Source: VRUE01 sp036406595
GTDB lineage: Bacteria > Actinomycetota > Thermoleophilia > Solirubrobacterales > 70-9
Direction of reading: 5' to 3'
Length of the DNA: 64,000 nt
NCBI GenBank assembly: GCA_036406595.1
Contig: DASXAR010000061.1
Location: 6,289-70,288, forward strand
Shown here: positions 56,101 to 64,000 of the stretch, in pieces
Position numbering within the stretch: position 1 is the stretch's first letter
How the letters are laid out: every line of letters starts with the position of its first letter
The notes under the pieces: model-generated
Seen by the model: only the letters and a program-made list of their open reading frames with translations
Databases searched by the model: none
Told to the model about the DNA's origin: nothing
Made by a program: the position numbers and the translations under genes

Positions 56101-57354
56101 GTGTTTGTAGGCCCGATGAGACGAGCGTCGGCGCTGCTCGCGGCCCTCGCCGTCGCCCTGGCCTTCGGGGCCCCGGGCGCGGCCGCAGGCGGCCTCTGCC
56201 AGCAGATGAAGGCCCGCCTGGTGCGGGGCGGGGGCGGCTCGAGCGGCCTCTTCGTGGTCGACGCCGAAACCGGCCGGGCGGTCTGCGCGCGGGCCGCGAG
56301 GCGGCAGCGCCCACTCGCCTCGAACATGAAGCTCTTCACCACGTCGACCGCATTGAGCCGCTTTGGCCCCCGCCACCGGATCGTCACCAAGCTGCTGAGC
56401 GACGGCGAAATCGACTCCCGGGGGGTCCTGCACGGAAGCCTCTACCTGAAGGGGGCGGGAGACCCGGCCCTCGGCTCCCCGGCCTTCTATGACCGCTTCC
56501 TCGGCGGCGTGGGGACGAATCTCTACGCGTTCAGGGGGCAGGTGAGGCGAGCCGGCGTCAGGGCCGTGCAGGGCCGCCTCTACGTCGACGACAGCATCTT
56601 CGACCGGCTTCGCGGCGTCGCCGACTCGGGGTATGCGACCAGCCCCTACATCGGCCCCCTGTCCGGCCTCGCCTTCAACTCCGGCTACGCGACCTCCCGC
56701 GGAGGCGGCTTCGCGTCCGAACCGGCGACGCTGGCGGCGACGAAGCTCGCCGGCTCCCTGCGCTCGGCCGGGGTCTCGATCAGGAGCCGGGTGGCCCGGC
56801 GCGACACGCCCGAGCAGGCCAGGGCGATCGGGTCCGTGCGCTCGCCGACGATGTCCCGGCTGGTCGATGCGACCGACGTCTTCTCCAACAACTTCTTCGC
56901 GGAGATGCTGATCAAGCTGCTCGGCGCCGAATTCGGCGCAGGCGGCAGCACCCGCGCCGGCGCCGGCGTGGTCGAGAGCTTCGCTCGTGGCCACGGCACG
57001 GCGGTCCACGCCGTGGACGGCTCCGGCCTGACCCGCTCGAACCGGGCCTCTCCGCTCCAGGTCGTCCGCCTGCTCGAGGCGATGGACGACACGCCGGTCG
57101 GCGACCAGTTCATCCAGGACCTGGCCCTTACCGGGCACGAGGGCACCGTCGCCTCCCGCATGCACGGGACCGCCGCCTACGGTCGCTGCCGCACGAAGAC
57201 CGGCACGCTGACCGGCGTCAGCAACCTCTCCGGATACTGCTTCAACCGCAGCGGCAGGAGGATGATCTTCTCGATCCTGATGGGCAGCGTCCGCGACCTC
57301 ACGCTCGCCCACTACGAGCAGGATCGGATCGCCGCCGCCGTCGCCTCCTACTGA
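56101..57354 (+). CDS. dacB: D-alanyl-D-alanine carboxypeptidase, S13 (PBP4/DacB) family
   Basis: A 417-aa secreted or membrane-attached penicillin-binding protein. After a signal peptide (ASALLAALAVALAFGAPGAAA) come the three active-site motifs: S-N-M-K in PLASNMKLF, S-N-N in VFSNNFFAEM and K-T-G-T in CRTKTGTLTG. It trims or hydrolyses peptidoglycan crosslinks. The start may be GTG 56101 or ATG 56116. The 3' end overlaps ligA by 7 bases (convergent). Confidence 0.9.
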   Translation: MFVGPMRRASALLAALAVALAFGAPGAAAGGLCQQMKARLVRGGGGSSGLFVVDAETGRAVCARAARRQRPLASNMKLFTTSTALSRFGPRHRIVTKLLSDGEIDSRGVLHGSLYLKGAGDPALGSPAFYDRFLGGVGTNLYAFRGQVRRAGVRAVQGRLYVDDSIFDRLRGVADSGYATSPYIGPLSGLAFNSGYATSRGGGFASEPATLAATKLAGSLRSAGVSIRSRVARRDTPEQARAIGSVRSPTMSRLVDATDVFSNNFFAEMLIKLLGAEFGAGGSTRAGAGVVESFARGHGTAVHAVDGSGLTRSNRASPLQVVRLLEAMDDTPVGDQFIQDLALTGHEGTVASRMHGTAAYGRCRTKTGTLTGVSNLSGYCFNRSGRRMIFSILMGSVRDLTLAHYEQDRIAAAVASY

Positions 57355-59366
57355 AGCAGCGACCGCAGGCCCGCTTCGTCGATAACCTCGGTACCCAGCT
57401 GCTCCGCCTTTTCGAGCTTCGAGCCGGGATTCTCCCCGGCGACCACGAAGTCGGTGTTCTTGGAGACCGAATTGACGACCCTGCCGCCGGCGCCCTTGAT
57501 CAGCGCCGCGGCCTCCTCGCGGGTCAGTACCGGCAGGGTGCCGGTGAGGACCAGGGTGCGACCCTCCAACGGGCCCTCCCGCGAGCGACGTTCGGAGGCG
57601 TCCTGCTCGAGGCGCAGGCCCTTCTCGCGCAGCTTCTCGACCAGCGCCCAGGTCGGCTCGTCGGCGAGCGACTCGGCGATCTGCACCGCCATGATCGGCC
57701 CGACGCCCTCCACCTCCTCGATCCGCTCGGGGTCCGCCTCGCGCAGCGCGTCGATCGCCCCGAAGTGGTCGGCCAGCGCCTCGGCGGTGACGAAGCCGAC
57801 GCCGGGCAATCCGATCGCGTAGAGCACCCGGCTGAAGGGACGCGAGCGGGAGGCGTCGATCGCCGCCAGCAGGTTGCGCGCCGAGACCTCGCCGAAGCCG
57901 TCGAGCCCGGTCAGGCGCGCCTCGTCGAGCTCGTAGATGTCGGCGACGTCCTCGATCAAGCCATCCTCGAGGAAGCGAAAGGCCTGCTTCTCCCCGAGCC
58001 CGTCGATGTCCATCGCCCCCTTGCTGACGAAGTGCTTGACGTGCTGGAAGGACTGGCCCGGACACCCCGAGCGGTTCGGGCAGATCGTGAAGACGGCGTC
58101 CTCCGGCTTTACGGTCGGGGTCCCGCAGGCGGGGCATTTGCTCGGTGGCTTGACGCGGCGCGTGCCCTTCGGACGGCGCTGGACGAGGGGAGCGACGACC
58201 TGCGGAATCACGTCGCCCGCCCGCATGACGACGACCTCATCGCCGACGCGGACGTCCTTGCGGGCCAGATCCTCCTCGTTGTGCAGGGTCGCGGTGGAGA
58301 CGGTCACGCCGCCGACGTGGACCGGCTCCAGCATCGCGAACGGGACCAGGTGGCCGGTCCGCCCCACGTTCCAGACGACGTCGCGAAGCTTCGTCGTCGC
58401 CGTGGTCGGCGCGAACTTCCAGGCGATCGCCCAGCGCGGCTCGCGGCCGACGACCCCCAGCTCTCGCCACAGCGCCCGCTCGTCCACCTTGACCACGACC
58501 CCGTCGATCTCGTAGTCGAGCTCCTCGCGCCGCTCCTCCCACCAGCGGCAGCGCTTGACCACCGAGTCGATGCCCGCGTGGTGGTCGGTGTCGGGGTTGA
58601 CCTTGAAGTTGCGCTCCCTCAGCCATTCGATCTCGGCGTCGTGGGTGGGGAGGTCGAGGCCCTCTGCCGCTCCGGTGCCGTAGCACCAGATCGAGAGGGG
58701 TCGTTCGGCTGCGAGCGCGGGGTCGAGCTGGCGAATCGACCCGGCGGCCGAGTTGCGGGGGTTGGCGAAGGTCGGCTCGCCGGCCTCGGCGCGTCGCTCA
58801 TTCAGCGCTTTGAAGTCGGCGATCGGCAGGTAGACCTCGCCGCGGACTTCGACCATCGGCGGCGCGTCGGGGATGCGGAGGGGAATCGAGCCGATCGTGC
58901 GCAGGTTCTGGGTCACGTCCTCGCCGATCCGGCCGTCGCCCCGCGTCGCGCCACGAGCGAGGACGCCCTCCTCGTAGGTCAGCGTGATCGCCAGGCCGTC
59001 GATCTTCGGCTCGGTCGTGTAGCTGAACTCCGCCGCGCTGATGTCGAGGCGCTTCAGATGATTGCGGATCCGGGTCTCCCAGGCGCGCAGCTCCTCCTCG
59101 TTGCGGGCGTTCGCCAGCGACAGCATCTGCTCGGCGTGCTCGACCTGCTGGAAGCGGTCGAGCGGCGGCGCCCCGACCCGCTGGGTCGGCGAGTCTGAGG
59201 TGCGCAGCTCGGGATGCTCGGACTCGATCCCGCGCAGCTCGTCGAGCAGGTCGTCGTACTCGTCGTCGCCGATCAGCGGTTCGTCGAGGACGTAGTAGGC
59301 ATGGTTGTGCCGCTCCAACTCCCGGCGAAGGAATTCCGCCCGTTTCTCGGCAGGTGCGGCGCTCAC
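57348..59366 (-). CDS. ligA: NAD-dependent DNA ligase
   Basis: A 672-aa ligase that seals nicks using NAD. The N-terminal Ia region HNHAYYVLDEPLIGDDEYD binds NMN, the adenylated lysine is in TEPKIDGLAIT, and the OB domain, four-cysteine zinc finger (CPACGTP...CPNRSGCPG), HhH region and C-terminal BRCT domain follow in the usual order. The GTG start overlaps the surE stop, so the two are co-transcribed. Confidence 0.96.
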   Translation of the reverse strand: MSAAPAEKRAEFLRRELERHNHAYYVLDEPLIGDDEYDDLLDELRGIESEHPELRTSDSPTQRVGAPPLDRFQQVEHAEQMLSLANARNEEELRAWETRIRNHLKRLDISAAEFSYTTEPKIDGLAITLTYEEGVLARGATRGDGRIGEDVTQNLRTIGSIPLRIPDAPPMVEVRGEVYLPIADFKALNERRAEAGEPTFANPRNSAAGSIRQLDPALAAERPLSIWCYGTGAAEGLDLPTHDAEIEWLRERNFKVNPDTDHHAGIDSVVKRCRWWEERREELDYEIDGVVVKVDERALWRELGVVGREPRWAIAWKFAPTTATTKLRDVVWNVGRTGHLVPFAMLEPVHVGGVTVSTATLHNEEDLARKDVRVGDEVVVMRAGDVIPQVVAPLVQRRPKGTRRVKPPSKCPACGTPTVKPEDAVFTICPNRSGCPGQSFQHVKHFVSKGAMDIDGLGEKQAFRFLEDGLIEDVADIYELDEARLTGLDGFGEVSARNLLAAIDASRSRPFSRVLYAIGLPGVGFVTAEALADHFGAIDALREADPERIEEVEGVGPIMAVQIAESLADEPTWALVEKLREKGLRLEQDASERRSREGPLEGRTLVLTGTLPVLTREEAAALIKGAGGRVVNSVSKNTDFVVAGENPGSKLEKAEQLGTEVIDEAGLRSLLQ

Positions 59367-60175
59367 ACCGACGATGGCGAGCAGGAGGCCAGCATCTCGT
59401 CAAAGCCCCATCCCCGCAGGCGGTCGAGGCCGCCGTGGTCGGTGAGGTCGAAGTGGATCGGCGTCACCGAGATGCGGCCTTGGGCGATCGCCTGCAGGTC
59501 GGTCCCCTCCGTCTCTTCGTAGCCGGGCTGCCAGCCGTAGATCTCGTAGCGCCGCCGGCCACCGCCATCCTCGTCGACCAGCTTCAGCTCGTCGTTGTAG
59601 ATCCTCTTGCCGAGCCTCGTCACCTCGATCCCGTTGGGCCGGCCGGCGGGGCAGTTGACGTTGATCAGGGTGGCGGGGGGCATCGGCTCGGTGGTCAGCC
59701 GTGTCACCAGCTCGCCGGCGAACGGGGCGGCGAAGTCGAACTCGAAGCGGCCGCTGACGTAGCCCATGCCGCCGCCGGAGGACTGCTGCGAGACGGCCAC
59801 CGCGGGAATGCCGAGCACGATCCCCTCGAAGGCGGCCGCCACCGTCCCCGAGTAGGTGATGTCGTCGCCCAGGTTCGAGCCGTGGTTGATTCCGGAGACG
59901 ATCAGGTCCGGCCGGTCGCCGACCAAACCCAACTCGGCGAAGCGGACGCAGTCGACGGGTGTCCCGTCGGTGGCATAGCCGCGATCCCCGTCGCCGAACT
60001 CCACCTCCTCGACGGTCAGCGGCGAGCGGGTGGTGATGCTGCGGGCGGTCGCGCTGCGATTCGAGTCCGGCGCGATCACCTCGACCTCGACGCCGTCGAT
60101 CTCGCGCAGCGCCCGCCGCGCCGCCTGCAGGCCGGGGGCAGAGATGCCGTCGTCATTGGTCAGAAGCACGCGCAC
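59363..60175 (-). CDS. surE: 5'/3'-nucleotidase SurE
   Basis: A 270-aa metal-dependent phosphatase. The metal site is formed by LLTNDDGI at the N-terminus, SNRSATARS and SGINHGSNLG. It removes phosphate from nucleoside monophosphates and is linked to stationary-phase survival in other bacteria. GTG 60175 is the start. ligA follows with a 4-base overlap. Confidence 0.95.
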   Translation of the reverse strand: MRVLLTNDDGISAPGLQAARRALREIDGVEVEVIAPDSNRSATARSITTRSPLTVEEVEFGDGDRGYATDGTPVDCVRFAELGLVGDRPDLIVSGINHGSNLGDDITYSGTVAAAFEGIVLGIPAVAVSQQSSGGGMGYVSGRFEFDFAAPFAGELVTRLTTEPMPPATLINVNCPAGRPNGIEVTRLGKRIYNDELKLVDEDGGGRRRYEIYGWQPGYEETEGTDLQAIAQGRISVTPIHFDLTDHGGLDRLRGWGFDEMLASCSPSSV

Positions 60176-60249
60176 GCGACCGATTTTAGGTGTCGCGTCC
60201 GCGGCCCACCGCGCGGCTCGCCCGCAGGTTTGCCTTTAGCTTTCCCCCG

Positions 60250-60984
60250 GTGCCGACGGTCAGGCTCGAGATCGAATACGACGGCTCCGGCTTCAGCGGC
60301 TGGGCGGCGCAGCCGGACCTGCGGACGGTGCAGGGCGTGCTGGAGGAGACGATCTCGACCGTCCTACGGGAACCGGCCCAGCTGACGGTCGCGGGGCGGA
60401 CCGACACCGGCGTCCACGCCTGGGGCCAGGTGGCGAGCTTCAGCAGCGCCGCCGGCGTTCCGGAGGACCTGGCGCGACGACTGAACGGCGTCGGCCCGAG
60501 CGACGTGACCGTGACCGCGGCCGACGTGGTCGAGGACGGCTTCGACGCGAGGCGCGACGCAACCTCACGCACCTACGCCTACCGAATCCTCGCCCGTCGC
60601 TCGCCCAGCCCCTTCGAGCGGGGCCGGGCGCTCTGGTGGCCCCACCGGATCGATCGGGACGCCCTGGGCGCCTGCGCGGCGGCGCTTACCGGCAGCCACG
60701 ACTTCACCGCCTTCACTCCGACCCAGACCGATCACGTCCGCTTCGATCGAGAGGTTCTCGCCGCGGCCTGGAGCTGGGACGGCGACCTCGGAACCTTCCA
60801 CATCACCGCCGACGCCTTCATGCGCAACATGGTCCGCGTCCTGGTCGGCACCATGCTCGAGGTCGCCGGCGGCCGCCGCTCCCTCGGGGTCTTCGAGAAG
60901 CTGCTCTCGGGCGCTCCCCGCTCGGAGGCGGGCGACACCGCCCCGTCCCACGGCCTCTACCTCGAGTCGGTCAGCTACGACTGA
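60250..60984 (+). CDS. truA: tRNA pseudouridine(38-40) synthase
   Basis: A 244-aa pseudouridine synthase with the catalytic aspartate in AGRTDTGVHAWGQ, LEIEYDGSGFSGW at the start and FMRNMVRVLVGTMLEVAGG near the end. GTG 60250 was chosen because the conserved fold begins three residues later; the frame is open further upstream. It is divergent from surE and convergent with the ribosomal cluster. Confidence 0.94.
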   Translation: MPTVRLEIEYDGSGFSGWAAQPDLRTVQGVLEETISTVLREPAQLTVAGRTDTGVHAWGQVASFSSAAGVPEDLARRLNGVGPSDVTVTAADVVEDGFDARRDATSRTYAYRILARRSPSPFERGRALWWPHRIDRDALGACAAALTGSHDFTAFTPTQTDHVRFDREVLAAAWSWDGDLGTFHITADAFMRNMVRVLVGTMLEVAGGRRSLGVFEKLLSGAPRSEAGDTAPSHGLYLESVSYD

Positions 60985-61009
60985 GCCGCACCGAAAGGGC
61001 CCTCATCTG

Positions 61010-61055
61010 ATTCGAACGCAGCTCTTCCCGATACCGGTACTAACTGCGTTCGAAT
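61010..61055. terminator. 12-bp inverted repeat between truA and rplQ
   Basis: ATTCGAACGCAG (61010-61021) and CTGCGTTCGAAT (61044-61055) are perfect complements with a 22-base loop that itself contains TACCGGTA. It lies between the 3' ends of convergent genes, so a two-way terminator is the likely role. There is no T-run. Confidence 0.6.
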
Positions 61056-61075
61056 GCGAGCCAGGCCAGGAAGGG

Positions 61076-61429
61076 CTAAACCAGCTCGAGATAGACCATC
61101 TCGGTCGAGTCCGAGCGGCGCGGGCCCAGCTTGACGATGCGGGTGTAGCCGCCCTGACGCTCTGAGTAGCGCGGCGCCACCTCGTCGAACAGCTTGTGGA
61201 CGACGAACTTGTCGTTGTGGAGCGAGGCCAGCGCCTGGCGGCGCGCGTGGAGGTCGCCGCGCTTCGCGAGGGTGATCAGCTGCTCGACCTCGGGCTTGAC
61301 CGCCTTCGCCTTCGCCTGGCTGGTCTTGATCCGCTCGTGCTCGATCAGCTGCTTGGAGAGGTTCGAGAGCAGCGCCTCGCGATGCGAGGAGTCACGGCTC
61401 AGCTTGTTGCGCTTCTTGCGGTGGCGCAT
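61076..61429 (-). CDS. rplQ: 50S ribosomal protein L17
   Basis: A 117-aa protein of standard L17 length: MRHRKKRNKLSRDSSHREAL at the start, then LIEHERIKTSQAKAKAVKP and GYTRIVKLGPRRSD. It follows rpoA as usual and is the last gene of the cluster on this strand. Confidence 0.97.
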   Translation of the reverse strand: MRHRKKRNKLSRDSSHREALLSNLSKQLIEHERIKTSQAKAKAVKPEVEQLITLAKRGDLHARRQALASLHNDKFVVHKLFDEVAPRYSERQGGYTRIVKLGPRRSDSTEMVYLELV

Positions 61430-61454
61430 CAGCCGGTCCTCTCGCTCTCGCTCC

Positions 61455-62432
61455 CTAGTCCTGCTGGAGGTCGAGGCCGCGGGAGTGCAGGGTCTCGATC
61501 ACTTCCTCGATCGACTTCTGACCGAAATTGGGGATCGCGTTCAACTCCGAGCGCGTCTTGCGGACGAGATCGCCGACCGTCTGCACGCCGGCGCGCTTCA
61601 GGCAGTTGTAGGAGCGCACGCCCAGCTCGAGCTCCTCGATCAGGATCTCGTCAAGGCCGTTGCTGCTGGCCACGCCGTCGCCGGCCGCGCCTGCGAGTGC
61701 CTCGGCCGGGCCCGCCACCGGCTCGCGGGCGGTCAGCTCCTCGACCCGGTCGGCGTCGGTGAAGATCGCCAGCGTCTTGATCAGGATCTCGGAGGCCTCG
61801 CGCAGCGCCCCGGCAGGCTCGATCGAGCCGTCGGTCTCGAGGTCGAGGGTCAGTTTGTCGAAGTCGGTCCGCTGTCCGACCCGGGCCGCGGCGACCGAGT
61901 AGGAGGCGCGACGGATCGGCGAGAAGATCGAGTCGATCGGGATCACGCCGATCGGCTGTTCGTCTGTCTTGTTCTCTTCGGCGGGCGCGTAGCCGCGGCC
62001 GCGGCCGATCGTCAGGTAGACCTCGAGTTTGGTTTTTTTCTCCAGGGTCGCGATCGGGGCGTCGGGGTTGAGGATCTCGACGCCCGAGGGAAGGTCGATG
62101 TCCTTCGCCTTCACCTCGCCGGGGCCCGTCGCCACCAGCGGTGCCTCGACCTCGTCGGCGTCCGTGTGCATGCGGACGACCAGGTCCTTCAGGTTGAGGA
62201 TGATGTCGGTGACGTCCTCCTTGACGCCGGGGACGCTCGAAAACTCGTGCGAGACGCCCTCGATGCGGACGCTGGTGACGGCGGCGCCGCCCAGCGAGGA
62301 GAGGAGCACACGGCGCAGACCGTTGCCGAACGTGTAGCCGAACCCCTTGTCGAGGGGCTCGATGGTGAAGGTGCCGCGGCGGTCGTCCGCCTTCTCTGCG
62401 GTTATGCGGGGGACCTGAAAGTCAGTGGTCAT
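61455..62432 (-). CDS. rpoA: RNA polymerase alpha subunit
   Basis: A 325-aa subunit. The N-terminal assembly domain includes FTIEPLDKGFGYTFGNGLRR and the C-terminal DNA- and activator-binding domain has VRSYNCLKRAGVQTVGDLV and IPNFGQKSIEEV. The linker near residues 228-250 is alanine/glutamate-rich. It lies between rpsD and rplQ, the conserved order. Confidence 0.97.
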   Translation of the reverse strand: MTTDFQVPRITAEKADDRRGTFTIEPLDKGFGYTFGNGLRRVLLSSLGGAAVTSVRIEGVSHEFSSVPGVKEDVTDIILNLKDLVVRMHTDADEVEAPLVATGPGEVKAKDIDLPSGVEILNPDAPIATLEKKTKLEVYLTIGRGRGYAPAEENKTDEQPIGVIPIDSIFSPIRRASYSVAAARVGQRTDFDKLTLDLETDGSIEPAGALREASEILIKTLAIFTDADRVEELTAREPVAGPAEALAGAAGDGVASSNGLDEILIEELELGVRSYNCLKRAGVQTVGDLVRKTRSELNAIPNFGQKSIEEVIETLHSRGLDLQQD

Positions 62433-62472
62433 GAGTTCCTTGCCTATGCGGTGTTCAGAAATCGGGCCCGGA

Positions 62473-63093
62473 CTACTTGGAGTACAGCTCGACGATGAGC
62501 TGCTCCTGTACCGGCGCCGAGATCTCCGCGCGCTCGGGGTAGCGCAGGATCTTGGCGGTAAGCGAATCGTGGTCGGCCTGAAGCCAGGCCGGAACCGTGG
62601 ATACGAGCTCCGTGGCCTTGCGGATCGTTTCCGTGGCGGCCGAGTCGGGCTTTACGGAGATGATGTCCTCGGGCCTGACGTGGTAGGAGGGAACGTCGAC
62701 CCGCCGCCCGTTGACCATCCAGTGGCCGTGGCGGATCAGCTGGCGCGCCTGCCGCCGCGAGGCCGCGAAGCCGAGCCGGACGAGAACGTTGTCGAGCCGT
62801 GACTCGAGCAGCCTCAGCAGGTTCTCGCCGGTCACGCCGTCCTGGCGGGAAGCCTTCTCGTAGTAGGCGCGAAACTGCTTCTCGAGCACCTGGTAGTAGC
62901 GGCGCGTCTTCTGTTTCTCGCGCAGCTGCACCCGGTACTCGGACTGGCGCATGCGGCCGCGTCCGTGCTCGCCGGGCGGGTAGGAGCGGCGCTCGACTCC
63001 GCACTTGTCGGTGAAGCAGCGCTCTCCCTTCAGGAACAGCTTCTGCCCCTCGCGGCGGCACTGCTTGCACTGGGGAGAGGTGTCGCGTGCCAT
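62473..63093 (-). CDS. rpsD: 30S ribosomal protein S4
   Basis: A 206-aa S4 with an N-terminal zinc-type knuckle (C-K-Q-C and later C-F-T-D-K-C), the RNA-binding S4 core LESRLDNVLVRLGFA and GHWMVNGRRVDVPSY. Cysteine-containing S4 is the zinc form. The ATG shares one base with the rpsK stop. Confidence 0.97.
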   Translation of the reverse strand: MARDTSPQCKQCRREGQKLFLKGERCFTDKCGVERRSYPPGEHGRGRMRQSEYRVQLREKQKTRRYYQVLEKQFRAYYEKASRQDGVTGENLLRLLESRLDNVLVRLGFAASRRQARQLIRHGHWMVNGRRVDVPSYHVRPEDIISVKPDSAATETIRKATELVSTVPAWLQADHDSLTAKILRYPERAEISAPVQEQLIVELYSK

Positions 63094-63494
63094 CAGACCC
63101 TCCGCCTCTTCTTCGGCCGGCAGCCGTTGTGGGCCTGCGGGGAGACGTCCTTGACGGTCGTCACTTCGAGTCCGGCGGCCTGCAGCGAGCGGATCGCGGT
63201 CTCGCGCCCGGAGCCGGCTCCCTTGGCCAGCACCTCGACCTTTTCGAGACCGTGCTCCATTCCCTTCTTGGCGGCCGCGTCGGCGGTGACCTGCGCGGCG
63301 AACGGCGTCGACTTGCGCGAGCCTTTGAATCCGACCGAGCCGGCCGACTCCCAGGCGATCACGTTGCCCTGGGTGTCGGTGAGGGTGACGATCGTGTTGT
63401 TGAAGGAAGTTTTGATGTGGGCCTGCCCGTAGGCGATGTTCTTTTTGACGCGGCGCCTGGTGCGCCCTTTGGCGGGTTTTTTCGCGGTTGCCAT
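63093..63494 (-). CDS. rpsK: 30S ribosomal protein S11
   Basis: A 133-aa S11: AYGQAHIKTSFNNTIVTLTD, then GFKGSRKSTPFAAQ and VTTVKDVSPQAHNGCRPKKR at the C-terminus. Length and the basic, lysine/arginine-rich N-terminus are standard. Confidence 0.97.
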   Translation of the reverse strand: MATAKKPAKGRTRRRVKKNIAYGQAHIKTSFNNTIVTLTDTQGNVIAWESAGSVGFKGSRKSTPFAAQVTADAAAKKGMEHGLEKVEVLAKGAGSGRETAIRSLQAAGLEVTTVKDVSPQAHNGCRPKKRRRV

Positions 63495-63501
63495 GTCGTC
63501 T

Positions 63502-63885
63502 CTACTTCGGCGCCGGCGCCTTGCGCTTGCCCGCGACGCTCATCCGGCGCGGGCCCTTGCGGCCGCGCGCGTTGGTCTTGGTGCGCTGGCCGCGGACCGG
63601 AAGGCCGCGCCGGTGGCGGAGGCCCCGGTAGGAGCCGATCTCCATCAGCCGTTTCACGTCCTGAGAGCGCTCGCGCCGCAGGTCGCCCTCGACCTCGCGC
63701 TGCTCGACAGCCTCGCGCAGCCGCACGACCTCGTCCTCGGTCAGGTCTTTGACCGATGTGTTCGGGTCGATCTTGGTCTCGGTGAGGATTTCCTGGGCGG
63801 TCGAGCGCCCGATGCCGAAGATGTAGGTGAGGCCGATCTCGACCCGCTTGTTGACCGGGATGTTGATTCCTGCGATGCGTGCCAT
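63502..63885 (-). CDS. rpsM: 30S ribosomal protein S13
   Basis: A 127-aa S13: MARIAGINIPVNKRVEIGLT, the helical middle GIGRSTAQEILTETKIDPNT and the C-terminal GLPVRGQRTKTNARGRKGPR. It is followed by rpsK after 7 bases. Confidence 0.97.
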   Translation of the reverse strand: MARIAGINIPVNKRVEIGLTYIFGIGRSTAQEILTETKIDPNTSVKDLTEDEVVRLREAVEQREVEGDLRRERSQDVKRLMEIGSYRGLRHRRGLPVRGQRTKTNARGRKGPRRMSVAGKRKAPAPK

Positions 63886-63900
63886 CTCTTGCCGCGTCCC

Positions 63901-64000
63901 CTAGCCCTGCCGCTGCTTGTGACGCGGGTTCTGACAGATCACGAGCACGGCGCCGTTGCGGCGGATCACCTTGCACTTTTCGCACATCGGCTTTACGGAA
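63901..64000 (-). CDS. rpmJ: 50S ribosomal protein L36 (partial, N-terminus outside the window)
   Basis: The frame reads SVKPMCEKCKVIRRNGAVLV then ICQNPRHKQRQG and stop. The zinc ligands C-x2-C, C and H of the cysteine-type L36 are present. About five residues are missing at the window edge. It was too short for gene calling by length but is unmistakable and in its usual place before rpsM. Confidence 0.95.
   Translation of the reverse strand, partial: SVKPMCEKCKVIRRNGAVLVICQNPRHKQRQG

Noticed and set aside
61010..61055. TTCGAAC...GTTCGAA considered as a LexA/SOS box
   Set aside because: The half-sites are separated by more than 20 bases, unlike a LexA operator, and lie between the 3' ends of convergent genes.
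1..64000. CRISPR array, prophage, insertion sequence or integrated element
   Set aside because: No regularly spaced repeats, transposase, integrase or phage gene was recognised, and base composition looks even apart from promoter gaps.

Overview
The window is high-GC DNA from an actinobacterium. The gene content (bcc-caa3 respiratory operon, Rieske subunit with three membrane segments, many GTG starts, stop/start overlaps and probable leaderless starts) fits a deep-branching soil group such as Thermoleophilia/Solirubrobacterales; this placement is inferred from protein style only. Coding is dense, with no gene-free stretch over 300 bases. I saw no prophage, insertion sequence or CRISPR array.

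Layout. 0-6.7 kb: end of a biotin-carrier-like gene, an enoyl-CoA hydratase family protein, an AlkA-type glycosylase, small DUF6325/SHOCT/cupin genes, an MFS transporter, a membrane diguanylate cyclase and a GH3 lipoprotein. 6.7-13.1 kb: biotin genes bioB-bioF-bioD, then a MarR/DHA2 efflux pair, then bioA. 13.2-18.2 kb: a possible antitoxin/nucleotidyltransferase pair, Nudix, DUF3137-like, LemA, rubredoxin and a GMC oxidoreductase with a four-cysteine cluster. 18.2-25 kb: Mn-type superoxide dismutase, an MFS transporter fused to a winged-helix-like tail, a GH15 glucosidase, a SigB/SigF-type sigma factor, its RsbW-like kinase and an RsbV-like antagonist. 25-32.8 kb: one operon for a caa3 oxidase and a bcc complex, plus CtaG. 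33-39 kb: an operon of a ThDP enzyme, an enolase-superfamily enzyme and a large FAD/Fe-S dehydrogenase. 39-44.8 kb: SDR, MscS, a second STAS protein, three DUF2294/MpsC-like paralogues, an NTF2-like protein and an RsbU-like phosphatase. 45-52.5 kb: sulfotransferase, eRF1-like and DUF72 genes, small membrane proteins, DJ-1/PfpI, ferritin-like protein, a glycosidase, tRNA-Pro and a DsbA-like protein. 52.6-61 kb: a 60-aa IF2N-like protein, long-chain acyl-CoA synthetase, patatin, D-Ala-D-Ala carboxypeptidase, ligA, surE and truA. 61-64 kb: rplQ-rpoA-rpsD-rpsK-rpsM-rpmJ on the minus strand.

How it fits together. The window encodes a full SigB-type partner-switching module (sigma, kinase, two STAS antagonists, PP2C phosphatase). 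Between 18.8 and 50.5 kb, reading by eye, I found a repeated promoter-like element, GTTT-type -35 / 13-15 nt / GGGTAG -10, upstream of and correctly oriented to at least a dozen genes: the sigma and anti-sigma genes themselves, sod, the MFS fusion, GH15, the cytochrome oxidase operon, the ThDP operon, SDR, mscS, DUF2294, ferritin and small unknown genes. Several lie 9-12 nt before the start codon, so the transcripts would be leaderless or nearly so. Five divergent gene pairs share back-to-back copies. This looks like a general-stress regulon packed into about 32 kb, and it is the strongest observation here. No background count or expression test could be run.
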